Below are positions 1 through 7,619 of a stretch of 64,000 nt of DNA, in pieces. The translations under genes were made by a program, and so were the position numbers. The notes beneath the pieces are model-generated. The model had not been told where the DNA came from and ran no database searches. It was given only the letters and a program-made list of their open reading frames with translations. Source of the stretch: Alkalispirochaeta americana (lineage in GTDB: Bacteria > Spirochaetota > Spirochaetia > DSM-27196 > Alkalispirochaetaceae); NCBI RefSeq assembly GCF_900156105.1, contig NZ_FTMS01000004.1, positions 1 to 64,000 of the forward strand, in the 5' to 3' direction. The first letter of the stretch is position 1, and each line of letters starts with the position of its first letter.

Positions 1-126
1 CGCCAGAAGGAGGCGCTTCTGGTTGCCCGCAGGCTGCTGGCAACAGGCATGACCCTGGAAGAGATCGCCCCGATTGTAGACTTCCCCCTGGCCGAGCTGC
101 AGGCCCTGCTAGCCAGGGAGGATTAA
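1..126 (+). pseudogene. 3' end of an Rpn-family nuclease/transposase gene (cut by window edge)
   Basis: Forty-one codons enter from the left edge and end at TAA 124-126. The translation (RQKEALLVARRLL...LQALLARED) is almost identical to the C-terminal tail of the truncated Rpn gene ending at 1623. In Rpn (PD-(D/E)XK nuclease/transposase family) proteins this tail follows repeated Q/K-E-G motifs and is not catalytic. Whether an intact gene lies to the left cannot be seen. It may be one of several dispersed copies, since the DNA repeat continues 74 bp past the stop codon. Confidence 0.6.
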
Positions 127-200
127 CCCTTCCCCTGGGACCAGCACACACGCGTCAGGGACAGGAGGGGTGCCGAAGGCAGTCGGGGCCTGCAGGCCCG
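1..200. repeat. 200-bp direct repeat A, copy 1
   Basis: Near-identical (a handful of substitutions) to 1498-1697 in the same orientation. It covers the last 41 codons of an Rpn-type gene plus 74 bp of downstream DNA that ends in the palindromic GGGGCCTGCAGGCCC. The left end may continue beyond the window. Confidence 0.9.
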
Positions 201-297
201 AGGGTACGGCAGATCCCGCTGCCGGGGTTTCCCCTCAGCCTGTCTGCTCAGCACCTGCAGCAGCTCGAATTCATGATCATCTGCCGGCAGCTGTGAA

Positions 298-348
298 GCC
301 GGATCGGCCGTGTGAGATAGCTCATTCTGTAGTGATGTATGTTTCTGT
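298..348. repeat. 51-bp direct repeat B, copy 1
   Basis: Begins GCCGGATCGGCCG and ends GATGTATGTTTCTGT. It matches 1200-1250 with one mismatch. It lies to the left of the toxin-antitoxin pair. The rest of the gene-free stretch 127-484 shows no supported coding region. Confidence 0.9.
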
Positions 349-484
349 GACATTTATTAGAAAGCTGAATTCAAGGGATGGGTGAAAATAATTGAATTTT
401 TTATATGACGACTGCGATGTCTGTCAGTCACTTTATAACCACCGGTAATTGCAAGCTCCTGTGGTGGATCAATTTTCGATTCTG

Positions 485-742
485 CTACAAGGCAAATTCA
501 GCAAATTCTTCCACCGGGACAGTCACTTCCTGCCGGGCTGTCTTTTCACCGCGTTCCAGGGCTTCAAATTCAGCCTCGATCCTTTTTAGATTTTTAGCGG
601 CATAATAGCGTTCACCACAAGAGTTACATTCCTCACACGGCACATTATTGACTACAAAAAAATGTCCGTCCCTGCGGTAAATATATTGCACACTTTTTTG
701 GGTAAACTCAGACTGACCACAAAACTGGCATTTATCTTTCAT
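485..742 (-). CDS. YgiT-type zinc-finger antitoxin-like protein
   Basis: 85 aa. Two CxxC pairs in the N-terminal half (CQFCG near residue 5, CEECNSCGE near 36-43) form the zinc-finger fold seen in YgiT/MqsA N-termini. The C-terminal part is acidic and helical. It starts at ATG 742 behind GAGGTG and overlaps the upstream DUF4258 gene by 4 bp (ATGA), so the two are translationally coupled. In known pairs of this type the zinc-finger protein is the antitoxin of the upstream RelE-like/DUF4258 toxin. It has no HTH domain, so autoregulation would have to be indirect. Local base composition is AT-richer than the surrounding genes. Confidence 0.8.
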   Translation of the reverse strand: MKDKCQFCGQSEFTQKSVQYIYRRDGHFFVVNNVPCEECNSCGERYYAAKNLKRIEAEFEALERGEKTARQEVTVPVEEFAEFAL

Positions 743-1056
743 TTTTCACCTCGTTGAAACGGCGTAACGAACTTTGGTGGCCCAGGCACATAGATAGTAA
801 CAAGAACTAATACGTTTTGCCTGCTTCCGCACACTGCATGCACCGGCAGCCCCTTCGCGGTAAAACCTACCACAAGGCAACTTTCACCTCGACCACTGTC
901 TTCATAATACTCAATAATCCTTGCATTCTCTATAGCCTGTTCCACTTCCAGGATAGTGAGCGCATCATTCATTCTCTCTTCATCAGCATGAGAAGTGAAA
1001 TAGTAGGTTCCTTCGCGCACACATTGCGCGATCCATTGTTCGGTAATAGAATTCAT
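739..1056 (-). CDS. DUF4258 (RelE-fold) toxin-like protein
   Basis: 105 aa. Matches the DUF4258 pattern: an N-terminal helix with SHADEERM, a middle EVEQAIENARIIEYY segment, then CLVVGF..GLPVHAVC and a final LVLVTIYVP strand. DUF4258 proteins have a RelE/BrnT-like fold and are commonly found with YgiT-type zinc-finger partners. RNase activity is inferred from the family. It is the first gene of a two-gene minus-strand operon, with a weak A-rich RBS before ATG 1056. It sits between the two 51-bp repeats in AT-rich DNA, which suggests acquisition. Confidence 0.8.
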   Translation of the reverse strand: MNSITEQWIAQCVREGTYYFTSHADEERMNDALTILEVEQAIENARIIEYYEDSGRGESCLVVGFTAKGLPVHAVCGSRQNVLVLVTIYVPGPPKFVTPFQRGEK

Positions 1057-1199
1057 TTTGTTCTTTCTATATTTTTATTTTACCATAATTTCCACCTGCA
1101 GCACAGATATATCAAATTCTGTTTGCGGCTCCCAGGGTGTGGTTTGTACTCAAACTGCGAGGGATCAAAAGTGGTGTGTCGCCCGCCGGTGACTATACA

Positions 1200-1250
1200 G
1201 CCGGATCGGCCGTCTGAGATAGCTCATTCTGTAGTGATGTATGTTTCTGT
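1200..1250. repeat. 51-bp direct repeat B, copy 2
   Basis: Second copy of the 51-bp repeat, same orientation, immediately upstream of the truncated Rpn reading frame. With copy 1 it brackets about 850 bp carrying the toxin-antitoxin pair. Confidence 0.9.
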
Positions 1251-1272
1251 TATAATCTCACGGCCCTCCCCG

Positions 1273-1623
1273 ATGACCGGATCGGCGGGCCCCCGGTTCC
1301 GTCAGGTTCTGCTCTATCTGCTCTACGCCGCAGGCTTGACCCGGGAGGAGTTGCGGGAGAAAATACAATCCGAGGTGACCGATCAGGTTCTCCGGGAGGA
1401 TATTATGAGTACGGCCCAGCTGTTAAAGATGGAGGGACACCAGGAGGGGCTTCAAGAAGGGATGCAGGCAGGCATCCAGGAAGGTCTCCGGAAGGGCCGC
1501 CAGAAGGAGGCGCTTCTGGTTGCCCGCAGGCTGCTGGCAATAGGCATGACCCTGGAAGAGATCGCCCCTATTGTAGACTTCCCCCTGGCCGAGCTGCAGG
1601 CCCTGCTGGCCAGGGAGGATTAA
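1273..1623 (+). pseudogene. 5'-truncated Rpn-family nuclease/transposase
   Basis: Only the C-terminal ~115 residues of an Rpn-type protein are present: an LLYLLYAAGLTREEL segment, EVTDQVLREDIMSTAQLL, a run of Q/K-E-G repeats (HQEGLQEGMQAGIQEG), then ARRLLAIGMTLEEIAPIVDFPLAELQALL. The nuclease core (D...ExK) is missing. The frame stays open further left to 817, but that part has no family resemblance and lies antisense to the toxin-antitoxin genes. Compare the intact paralogue at 2701-3627, which carries the EVTNPVLQEEFMSTAQLI counterpart. I treat it as a decayed copy. Confidence 0.7.
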
Positions 1624-1697
1624 CCCTTCCCCTGGGGCCAGCACACACGCGTCAGGGACAGAAGGGGTGCCGCAGGCAGTCGGGGCCTGCAGGCCCC
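1498..1697. repeat. 200-bp direct repeat A, copy 2
   Basis: Second copy of the repeat at 1-200, offset exactly 1497 bp. Identity stops just after the GGCCTGCAGGCCCC palindrome. This marks a shared 3' border of two Rpn-type gene copies. Confidence 0.9.
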
Positions 1698-2060
1698 GAC
1701 GGAACCCCCGCATGGCCCGACGGCAGCCGGTTTCGGCTGCCGGGACGCCCCCCTCCCCTCATCAGGGTCAGGATGCGAATACGCTCGCTTGCCTGACCGC
1801 AGGCGTCAGTGCAGAAGGAACTGCGCCACAGGACAGACCGGACCAGAATCGAAAGATCCCTATCGAACTCCATCCGAAACACGGGTGGTGGGGCGGATGC
1901 AGCCGGTGTGGATATAGCGGCTGCGATTGTCATGATCGCACAACACCGATTGTTCGAGATCGACCGGTATTCGGTCAGGCGGTTGAACTCCGCGTCGTCC
2001 TGGGTCGGTTGTATGATTGCTCGAACTGGCAGGCAGTTAACTTGGGATGAGATAGAATCC
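1624..2060. other. Gene-free stretch downstream of the truncated Rpn gene
   Basis: Apart from the 3' part of repeat A, I see no supported gene here. Overlapping open frames on both strands lack start sites or recognisable motifs. A plus-strand frame (1809-2240) contains TGRQLTWDE, which looks like a dehydrogenase motif, but it runs antisense to the transposase remnant and has no other support. Confidence 0.5.
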
Positions 2061-2066
2061 TTGTTG

Positions 2067-2441
2067 TCAAATGTGCGGTTCGGTTCCTATGTTGTAGACA
2101 ATCAGGGACAGCTGGTGGTTTCCGCTGCAGTATCGTCGGATGTCGATTTTGCCCCGGTATATATTCCCGTGCCCGATGGTGGCATTGATGTAGGCCTTTC
2201 GTCCCCCCGGGTAATTCTGCATTGCCCAAAGTCGAGCTGACACTGATCCCCGGGTTCCGATTCCTCTTGTGGACGGCGCAACGGTTTCTGCTTCTTGAGC
2301 TCCACTGCACCGGTAACCTTGAGAGCCTGAACATAACGCGTCAAAACGGTGGCGCCGTATTGATGCGCGCCGGCAGTATGCCTGGTATTCCTGTTCGCTC
2401 ATGTTCCAGAACTTTCGGACTATGCCCCGGGCAAGGCCCAA
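2067..2441 (-). pseudogene. Frameshifted DDE-type transposase remnant
   Basis: Two minus-strand frames give consecutive pieces of one protein. The frame starting at 2441 begins with SEQEYQAYCRRASIRRHRFDA. The frame starting at 2344 gives RYVQALKVTGAVELKKQK, then PLRRPQEESEPGDQCQLDFGQ. The first frame then resumes with KAYINATIGHGNIYRGKIDIR. The QLDFGQ..KAYINATI..(S)RYIYAKI pattern is what rve-type transposase cores (IS21/IS481-like) look like around the first catalytic Asp. At least two frame changes and missing ends show it is dead. Exact boundaries and IS family are uncertain. The 250 bp to its right (2450-2700) show nothing else recognisable. Confidence 0.55.
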
Positions 2442-2700
2442 CGGTGTTTGTCATATCTGAGAACGCTGCACTGGTCAACAAAAAGTTACTGAATCTTCCT
2501 CTTGTTTCCCGTAAGCCTCTTGCAATCCTGAATCTGTTGGTACACACTCACGTTAGCCACCTTGTGGTGCCCTCCTTGTTGCTGGTTTTTCTTCAACTGC
2601 AACTATACAGGAGGGCTTTTTTTTGGTTCTACGTGGTCAATCCTGTTTTCCCCGCTCTGTCAGCGCCGGGGTGTTGCCCTCAAAATCGCGCCTTACCTGC

Positions 2701-3627
2701 TTAGGCGTGGATTTGGGTCTGGTTATGCGGTTCCTGCAGATCCTTGATTTCCTGCTCGGACAGCCCGGTGATGTCGACTATGTCCTGGATGGAGAAGCCC
2801 TTGTCCAGCATTCGGCGTGCATCTTCACGAGCCTTTTCCCGCATACCTTCCTGGCGGCCGCGCTGCATGATTAATTGTGCCGTGCTCATGAATTCCTCCT
2901 GGAGTACCGGGTTGGTTACCTCGGTATAAATTTGCTGGTGGATTTCCTGTTCTGTCAAGCTGCTGGCGGAAAATATGTAGGTCTGGATCTGTTTGAAGTC
3001 CGGACTCAACAGAAATGCGGTTCCGCCCTCGCGGGCCAGGCGGTTAAGAACGCGCAACAAGGCTGTCAGGTTGTCACGAGCGTACTTCAGGCTGTAGAGG
3101 GCGGCCGCGACGGTGGCTGAACAGGAGCCGGGAATGGTTTCGGGCAAACTCAAATTGTAGATAATCAAATCCAGCTCCGGCTGCCGGCCCCTAATTTCCG
3201 CGCTCAGGCTGGGCGGAAACAGCGAGCGGAGCGAGGGATCAATCCTGCGTGTGGGACCGTGATAAAAGAGGATCGGCAGCACCGGGCAGAGGACGCTGCT
3301 TTTCTGCTCCTTTAGCTCCTGTTTCCAGATGCGGTAGATGTAGTGGTACATTTGCAGATGCACCCATTTGTTCGGCCAGGATTTGTGTTCGACCAGGATG
3401 TAGATTTTGTGCTTCTGGCCGGCGATGGTGGCCGAGCCAGCGATGTCAGAGAAATATTCGCGGCCTTTCTCGTCCAGATAGCTGTCCGGCTCTACCTTCA
3501 GACTTCCGGGATCGAGCTGGCGGAAGAGTTCTGCCGGCAGGATCTGCTGCAGGAGTTCGCCAAGCTCCCTTGTGCGCCCGAAAAAGGTTCGGAAAAAGCC
3601 ATCGTGCGGCTTATGCAGTATTTCCAT
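2701..3627 (-). CDS. Rpn family recombination-promoting nuclease/putative transposase
   Basis: 308 aa from ATG 3627, which follows GGGGGA; an in-frame GTG at 3645 is less likely. The N-terminus (MEILHKPHDGFFRTFFG) is the Rpn hallmark. The PD-(D/E)XK core is visible as YFSDIAGS with the metal-binding Asp, then IYILVEHKSW with the E-x-K pair, followed by VHLQMYHYIYRIW and LPILFYHG. The C-terminal third carries EVTNPVLQEEFMSTAQLIMQRGRQEG and ends in DIVDITGLSEQEIKDLQ. Full length for the family, so probably functional. RpnA-type proteins cut DNA and promote RecA-independent transfer in E. coli. Two truncated relatives lie at 1-126 and 1273-1623 on the other strand. Confidence 0.88.
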   Translation of the reverse strand: MEILHKPHDGFFRTFFGRTRELGELLQQILPAELFRQLDPGSLKVEPDSYLDEKGREYFSDIAGSATIAGQKHKIYILVEHKSWPNKWVHLQMYHYIYRIWKQELKEQKSSVLCPVLPILFYHGPTRRIDPSLRSLFPPSLSAEIRGRQPELDLIIYNLSLPETIPGSCSATVAAALYSLKYARDNLTALLRVLNRLAREGGTAFLLSPDFKQIQTYIFSASSLTEQEIHQQIYTEVTNPVLQEEFMSTAQLIMQRGRQEGMREKAREDARRMLDKGFSIQDIVDITGLSEQEIKDLQEPHNQTQIHA

Positions 3628-3826
3628 TGTTCCCCCACGTATCACTACCGCCTTTTTGATGCTGCTGCATCAATTGGGGGGTGTTTTTGGGGGAAACTGT
3701 ATGCTGGGGCTCAGCACCGGGTCGGGGGCTTGAATGGGCGGATAGTATGTCTTGCTCAGGAAAATGCACGGTGGCAGTACGACTATCTTCTGAACAAGCT
3801 TCCATGCCGGCCATCAGGAAGTTTTC

Positions 3827-4456
3827 TCACCCCATGTGCTGAATACTCTGCATCAGAAGAGATAGTCCGAAATCAAACTCCCCGTCAGGATTCGCACCGG
3901 AAAGGGTCGGGAGAAAACGGGAGACCATCGGGAAGGCCCCGGCATCTTCGCTGTTCATGAAATCTTCTGCCTCCTGGTCACACATAAAGAGCTGACCCGT
4001 AATCTCGTCGCAGCAGAAGCCGGTAACATAGGTAATAAGCGTGTTGTATAGCCGTGGCGCCCGTTTCTCATCGATACCGCCGGCAACGAGGGCGCTCAGA
4101 ATCCCCTCTGCAATGGCAAGCTCACTGCGGCACATCACCTCCTGATTCATGGCCGCAAGGAAGAGCGCGGGGTGCCGTTTTGAAACCTCACGCAGGGAAC
4201 GACAGATCCTCTCCACGGCCTTCAGGCCGTCGGCCACGCCGGCGGTCTCACATTCGCCAAGGACAATATGAATCGCCCCATGCAGGAGGGCCTGTTTGTC
4301 GGGGAAATAATGATAGATCGCCATGGGCTGCACGCCCAGCGCTGCAGCAAGACGGCGCATGCTGAACCCTTCAAACCCCTCACGATCAATCAACGCTACC
4401 GTTTCACCCAGAATGCGATCATGGGAAAGGGGGGTCCGGCCTTTGGAACGCGGCAT
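3827..4456 (-). CDS. TetR/AcrR family repressor
   Basis: 209 aa. The N-terminal HTH is clear: MRRLAAALGVQPMAIYHYFPDKQALL at about residues 33-58. The C-terminal ligand domain resembles the TetR-like C-terminal group of drug-responsive regulators. The gene diverges from the membrane gene at 4560 across 103 bp that contain a TTGACA element and a perfect palindrome, so it most likely represses both itself and that gene. The ligand is unknown; drug or lipophile efflux control is an inference from context. Confidence 0.88.
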   Translation of the reverse strand: MPRSKGRTPLSHDRILGETVALIDREGFEGFSMRRLAAALGVQPMAIYHYFPDKQALLHGAIHIVLGECETAGVADGLKAVERICRSLREVSKRHPALFLAAMNQEVMCRSELAIAEGILSALVAGGIDEKRAPRLYNTLITYVTGFCCDEITGQLFMCDQEAEDFMNSEDAGAFPMVSRFLPTLSGANPDGEFDFGLSLLMQSIQHMG

Positions 4457-4493
4457 ATACTCTCCAGTTGTGTCTTCCAGTTCTATCTTTCAG

Positions 4494-4518
4494 TTGACAT
4501 TATTGTACAGCGTACAAT
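4494..4518. promoter_or_regulatory. Promoter element plus palindromic TetR operator
   Basis: TTGACA at 4494-4499 is followed by ATTGTAC-AGC-GTACAAT (4502-4518), a perfect 7-bp inverted repeat with a 3-bp centre. A partial copy of the half-site (TTGTTTGTACACTGTA) lies just downstream. The position between tetR and the membrane gene fits a TetR dimer operator that blocks the promoter. Confidence 0.65.
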
Positions 4519-4559
4519 AAAATTGTTTGTACACTGTATCATAGCATAGGAGTTTAACG

Positions 4560-5420
4560 ATGTCCGCTGCGACCAGGGTTCTCTTTCACCCGTATCGGTT
4601 TCGCCTCGCCTTTACCTACACATTATCCGTGACCGAGTTCGTCTTGGGCCTCCTGTATCCCTTCACAATCGGCTTGGCGATCAACGGGTTTTTGGACGGC
4701 CGGGGAATTATAAGTATCGCGCCCCTAACGGCAGTCTGGCTGCTTCAGGCCGCGTTCAGCGCCCTCTACCAGATTACCGCATCCCGCCTCTTTGCAAAAA
4801 TCTACCGCACCATTGCAGGCAAGCTCATTCTTGGAGAACAGAACACACCGGATACTACCAGCGAGATTGCTGCTCGTGTGATCATGGTGGAAAAGATCTG
4901 CGATGCCCTCGCCGATGAGGTGCCCCTGCTGATCAGTGGCATCGTCGGGATATTTGGCTCAGCTGTGATGCTCTTTCTCTACGATCTCCGGGTTGGAGCC
5001 GTTGCTGCGGCGTTGATAGTGATTATTGCCCTGCTGCAATGGTGGTTCAGTATCCGGGCGGTTGATCTCAATGAGCGGATAAACACCCTTCGGGAGTCTC
5101 ACGTCAAGGTGATTTCACAACCAGCACCAGCGCGCATTCGCGACTACTTTCGGGCTATTACGCGATTAAACATACGCTTCAAAGACGTGGAAACCGGCGC
5201 ATGGTCGATAGCCGATGTCTTTTCGCTGGGTGCTGTCGTTCTTGTGCTGTTTCTTGTAACACGAAACAGCACCTTTGATGTGGGGTCCATCTACGCGATG
5301 GTTGCCTACGTCATGACACTCACTGACTCGCTCGAGAACGCTCCCGATCTGGTAGATGAAGGGGCTCACTTCTACGATGTGTCTCTCCGTATTGCCACGC
5401 AACTAAGGGAGCGCACCTAA
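4560..5420 (+). CDS. ABC transporter-type six-TM membrane protein without ATPase domain
   Basis: 286 aa, with about six hydrophobic segments (residues ~16-45, 55-75, 120-160, 215-235, 245-265). It resembles the ABC_membrane_3 type transmembrane family: an ABC exporter TMD that ends before any Walker motif. AGGAG lies 7 bp before ATG 4560. No nucleotide-binding protein is adjacent; the next gene is unrelated and on the other strand. It would need an ATPase supplied in trans or would work by another mechanism. Control by the divergent TetR is inferred from the palindrome in the shared promoter. Confidence 0.75.
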   Translation: MSAATRVLFHPYRFRLAFTYTLSVTEFVLGLLYPFTIGLAINGFLDGRGIISIAPLTAVWLLQAAFSALYQITASRLFAKIYRTIAGKLILGEQNTPDTTSEIAARVIMVEKICDALADEVPLLISGIVGIFGSAVMLFLYDLRVGAVAAALIVIIALLQWWFSIRAVDLNERINTLRESHVKVISQPAPARIRDYFRAITRLNIRFKDVETGAWSIADVFSLGAVVLVLFLVTRNSTFDVGSIYAMVAYVMTLTDSLENAPDLVDEGAHFYDVSLRIATQLRERT

Positions 5421-5487
5421 GGGAGCGCCCTGGGGCAAGACGCCCACCCCTGTTCCCGACAGGGCACACCCCGCCGGGAACACCTGG

Positions 5488-6507
5488 CTAGATCTGGATC
5501 TCAAGCGAAAAGGCCAATCCGCCTTTGCCCAGAATCTGCTCGTAATTTTCGCTCCTGACCGCTACTCCGTTAAAAAAGAGGTTCATGTCGAAGCGGGCTC
5601 TGTTCATCAGGAAGGCTCCAAGACCTGCCTCGAAGGAGGTGTCAAGAACGCCTTCTCCCTCAACGATGCGGTAGCCCAGGCTCATGCCCGATACCCATTC
5701 ATCGTTCATTCTGGTTATCCCGAAAAATGTCCAGGAGTAGCCAAAGGTTAAGTAGGGAAGGAAATTGTCTCCCGGCTGCGCTTCGACAAGTATCGAGGTA
5801 AAGGAAACGTTGGCGGTCAGGCCCAGGGAACGGCTTTTAAAGGACTCTGCCACGAGGCTCCCCTCTCCCCCTTCCTTGAAGGCAGGCAGGGCAGTGTCCA
5901 GGCCGATGTAGGTGATTCCTCCATAGAGCTCCATGAGCCTCTGGTTCTGGCGCCCCGCCCTCATCCCTTCTGTCGATAGAATGCCAAATTTGACGATATC
6001 GAGCCTGGTATCATATTCAAGTTCTTCGCTGGTCCTCTTTGTAGCTGCTGGAGCGCGCAGCTTGTAGTAGGTCCGCGTTTCCTGACTCACCCGCCGGTAT
6101 CCGAGGTACCAGGGGCCCAGATGGAGGTCGGCCTTCAGTTCATCGTAGGAGAGCGAGTCGTCCTGGTCCTGGTTGAACTGGTTGGTCACGTAGCTGAATG
6201 CAACGTTGGCACCGGGGAAGAGATCAACCGTGAGGTTCAGCTGATGGTGCGGCTCGAAGTGGGTTTCCAGATCGGTTGTCTCGACCCAGGCAGTGCCGAG
6301 ACCGCCAGCATCGAGGCGCATTCTGTCGAAGGTATGGGCATTAACGGTAACGTATTGGTAGGTATACATTCCCGATATGCTCCTGCCTCCTTCCTCATCG
6401 ATCAGGTGAAAGAACGGTCGAGGTCCGAAATCAAAGGCCTGCGCCAGGGGTGCCACAAGGGTTACACAAAAGAACGCAATGCCCACGGTTTTCCTGATTC
6501 TTCTCAT
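5488..6507 (-). CDS. Exported beta-barrel-like outer-membrane protein, function unknown
   Basis: 339 aa from ATG 6507, preceded by GGGGGCAG. An N-terminal signal peptide is clear (RKTVGIAFFCVTLVAPLAQA, cleavage before FDFGPRPFF). The rest is rich in alternating amphipathic strands with aromatic ends (FLPYLTFGYSWTFFGITRM, GLAFSLEIQI at the terminus), as expected for a barrel. I recognise no specific family. It stands alone between two convergent/tandem neighbours, downstream of a hairpin closing the sugar ABC operon. Porin or structural roles are possible but not shown. Confidence 0.6.
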   Translation of the reverse strand: MRRIRKTVGIAFFCVTLVAPLAQAFDFGPRPFFHLIDEEGGRSISGMYTYQYVTVNAHTFDRMRLDAGGLGTAWVETTDLETHFEPHHQLNLTVDLFPGANVAFSYVTNQFNQDQDDSLSYDELKADLHLGPWYLGYRRVSQETRTYYKLRAPAATKRTSEELEYDTRLDIVKFGILSTEGMRAGRQNQRLMELYGGITYIGLDTALPAFKEGGEGSLVAESFKSRSLGLTANVSFTSILVEAQPGDNFLPYLTFGYSWTFFGITRMNDEWVSGMSLGYRIVEGEGVLDTSFEAGLGAFLMNRARFDMNLFFNGVAVRSENYEQILGKGGLAFSLEIQI

Positions 6508-6624
6508 CTCTGCCCCCATTCTTCCGGAGCGATCTTCCGGAGTGATCGCTCCGGGAAATCGCAGGTTATCCTCCCCAGGCCCTGCACAGGCAGTTGGCCC
6601 GGCCGTACCATAGAGACACAATAC

Positions 6625-6642
6625 CGGGAATGGGAATTCCCG
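6625..6642. promoter_or_regulatory. Inverted repeat upstream of the outer-membrane protein gene
   Basis: CGGGAAT-GGGA-ATTCCCG forms a perfect 7-bp-arm repeat. It contains the palindrome GGGAATTCCC and lies about 120 bp upstream of ATG 6507. It is a candidate operator; no regulator is assigned. Confidence 0.35.
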
Positions 6643-6693
6643 ACTACCGAATTAATACTATTACATCGCAGATCTGCTGTACAGGAAAGATTG

Positions 6694-6717
6694 CCCGGGG
6701 AGAGGATTCTCCCCGGG
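6694..6717 (-). terminator. Strong hairpin after the sugar ABC operon
   Basis: CCCGGGGAGA-GGAT-TCTCCCCGGG is a 10-bp GC-rich stem with a 4-base loop, about 30 bp beyond the permease stop. On the minus strand it is followed by CAATCTTTCC, a weak U-tract, so terminator function is likely but not certain. Confidence 0.5.
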
Positions 6718-6745
6718 GAGGGACTGCGGGTGGAGCCCTGGGTGG

Positions 6746-7618
6746 TTATCCCTTGACGGACCCCGACATGAGACCCCGCACAAAATACCGACCCGAAACA
6801 AGGTAAATTACCAGCGTGGGCAGTGCTGCCATGACAGCTCCGGCAAAGTGCACGTTATACTCAAGAACCCCCGTGGAGGAGCTCACCAGGTTGTTCAGGG
6901 CCACCTGCATGGGCTGGCCTCGGGAACCGCCAAAGGAGGCCCCAAAGAGGAAATCGTTCCAGATATTTGTGGTCTGCCAGATCACGGAGACCATGAAAAC
7001 GGCCACCGAGTTGGGCAGAATGATGCTCAGAACGATCCGCATGAAATGAGCCCCGTCCACCTGGGCGGACTGGACCAGTTCGTGGGGAATCCCGGCGTAG
7101 CTGTTGCGAAAAAAGAGGGTGGTAAAGGCTACCCCGTAGACGGTGTGAACCAGAATGAGTCCCCGGGTTGTGCCCGACAACCGCAGCATCCCCAGGATTC
7201 GTGCCATGGGAATAAGCACCGTCTGGAAAGGGATGAACGCCCCGAAGAGGATCAGCCCGAAGAGGAGCTTGCTGTGCTTTACCGGCCACTGGGACAAGAC
7301 AAACCCCGCCAGCGCACCGATCACCGTGGAGAACATCACCGAGGGGATTACCATCACCACGGAGTTCATGAAGTAGGGCCGCAACCCCGTGGCCTGAACC
7401 CCTATCTGCGCCGTGGCCCAGGCCTTGCCCCAAAACTCCAGAGAGAAACTCTGGGGAAGGGCCATCATGTTGCCGGCCCGGATCTCGCTCAGGGGTTTCA
7501 CCGAGTTTACCAGCATTACATAGAGAGGAACCAGAAAATAGATCGCAAAGAGCACCATCAGCGCTACAATGAGGCCTTTTCCGAAGCGCGTCATTCGTAC
7601 CGTTCCGCCAATGGTCAT
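6746..7618 (-). CDS. Sugar ABC transporter permease (MalG-type)
   Basis: 290 aa with six predicted transmembrane segments. The cytoplasmic EAA loop that contacts the ATPase reads ELVQSAQVDGAHFMRIVLSIILPNS. Length and topology are typical of the CUT1 family. ATG 7618 follows AAGGAG and lies one base after the stop of the partner permease, so the two are co-translated. No ATPase gene is present in the operon. Such importers often use a shared MsmK-like ATPase encoded elsewhere. Confidence 0.92.
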   Translation of the reverse strand: MTIGGTVRMTRFGKGLIVALMVLFAIYFLVPLYVMLVNSVKPLSEIRAGNMMALPQSFSLEFWGKAWATAQIGVQATGLRPYFMNSVVMVIPSVMFSTVIGALAGFVLSQWPVKHSKLLFGLILFGAFIPFQTVLIPMARILGMLRLSGTTRGLILVHTVYGVAFTTLFFRNSYAGIPHELVQSAQVDGAHFMRIVLSIILPNSVAVFMVSVIWQTTNIWNDFLFGASFGGSRGQPMQVALNNLVSSSTGVLEYNVHFAGAVMAALPTLVIYLVSGRYFVRGLMSGSVKG

Positions 7619-7619
7619 A

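Noticed and set aside
817-1272. N-terminal extension of the Rpn-type open frame
   Set aside because: It is antisense to the DUF4258 gene and has no Rpn similarity until after 1273.
1809-2240. Plus-strand open frame with TGRQLTWDE, reminiscent of Gfo/Idh/MocA dehydrogenases
   Set aside because: No Rossmann motif, no RBS, and it runs antisense to the transposase remnant; the single motif is probably chance.
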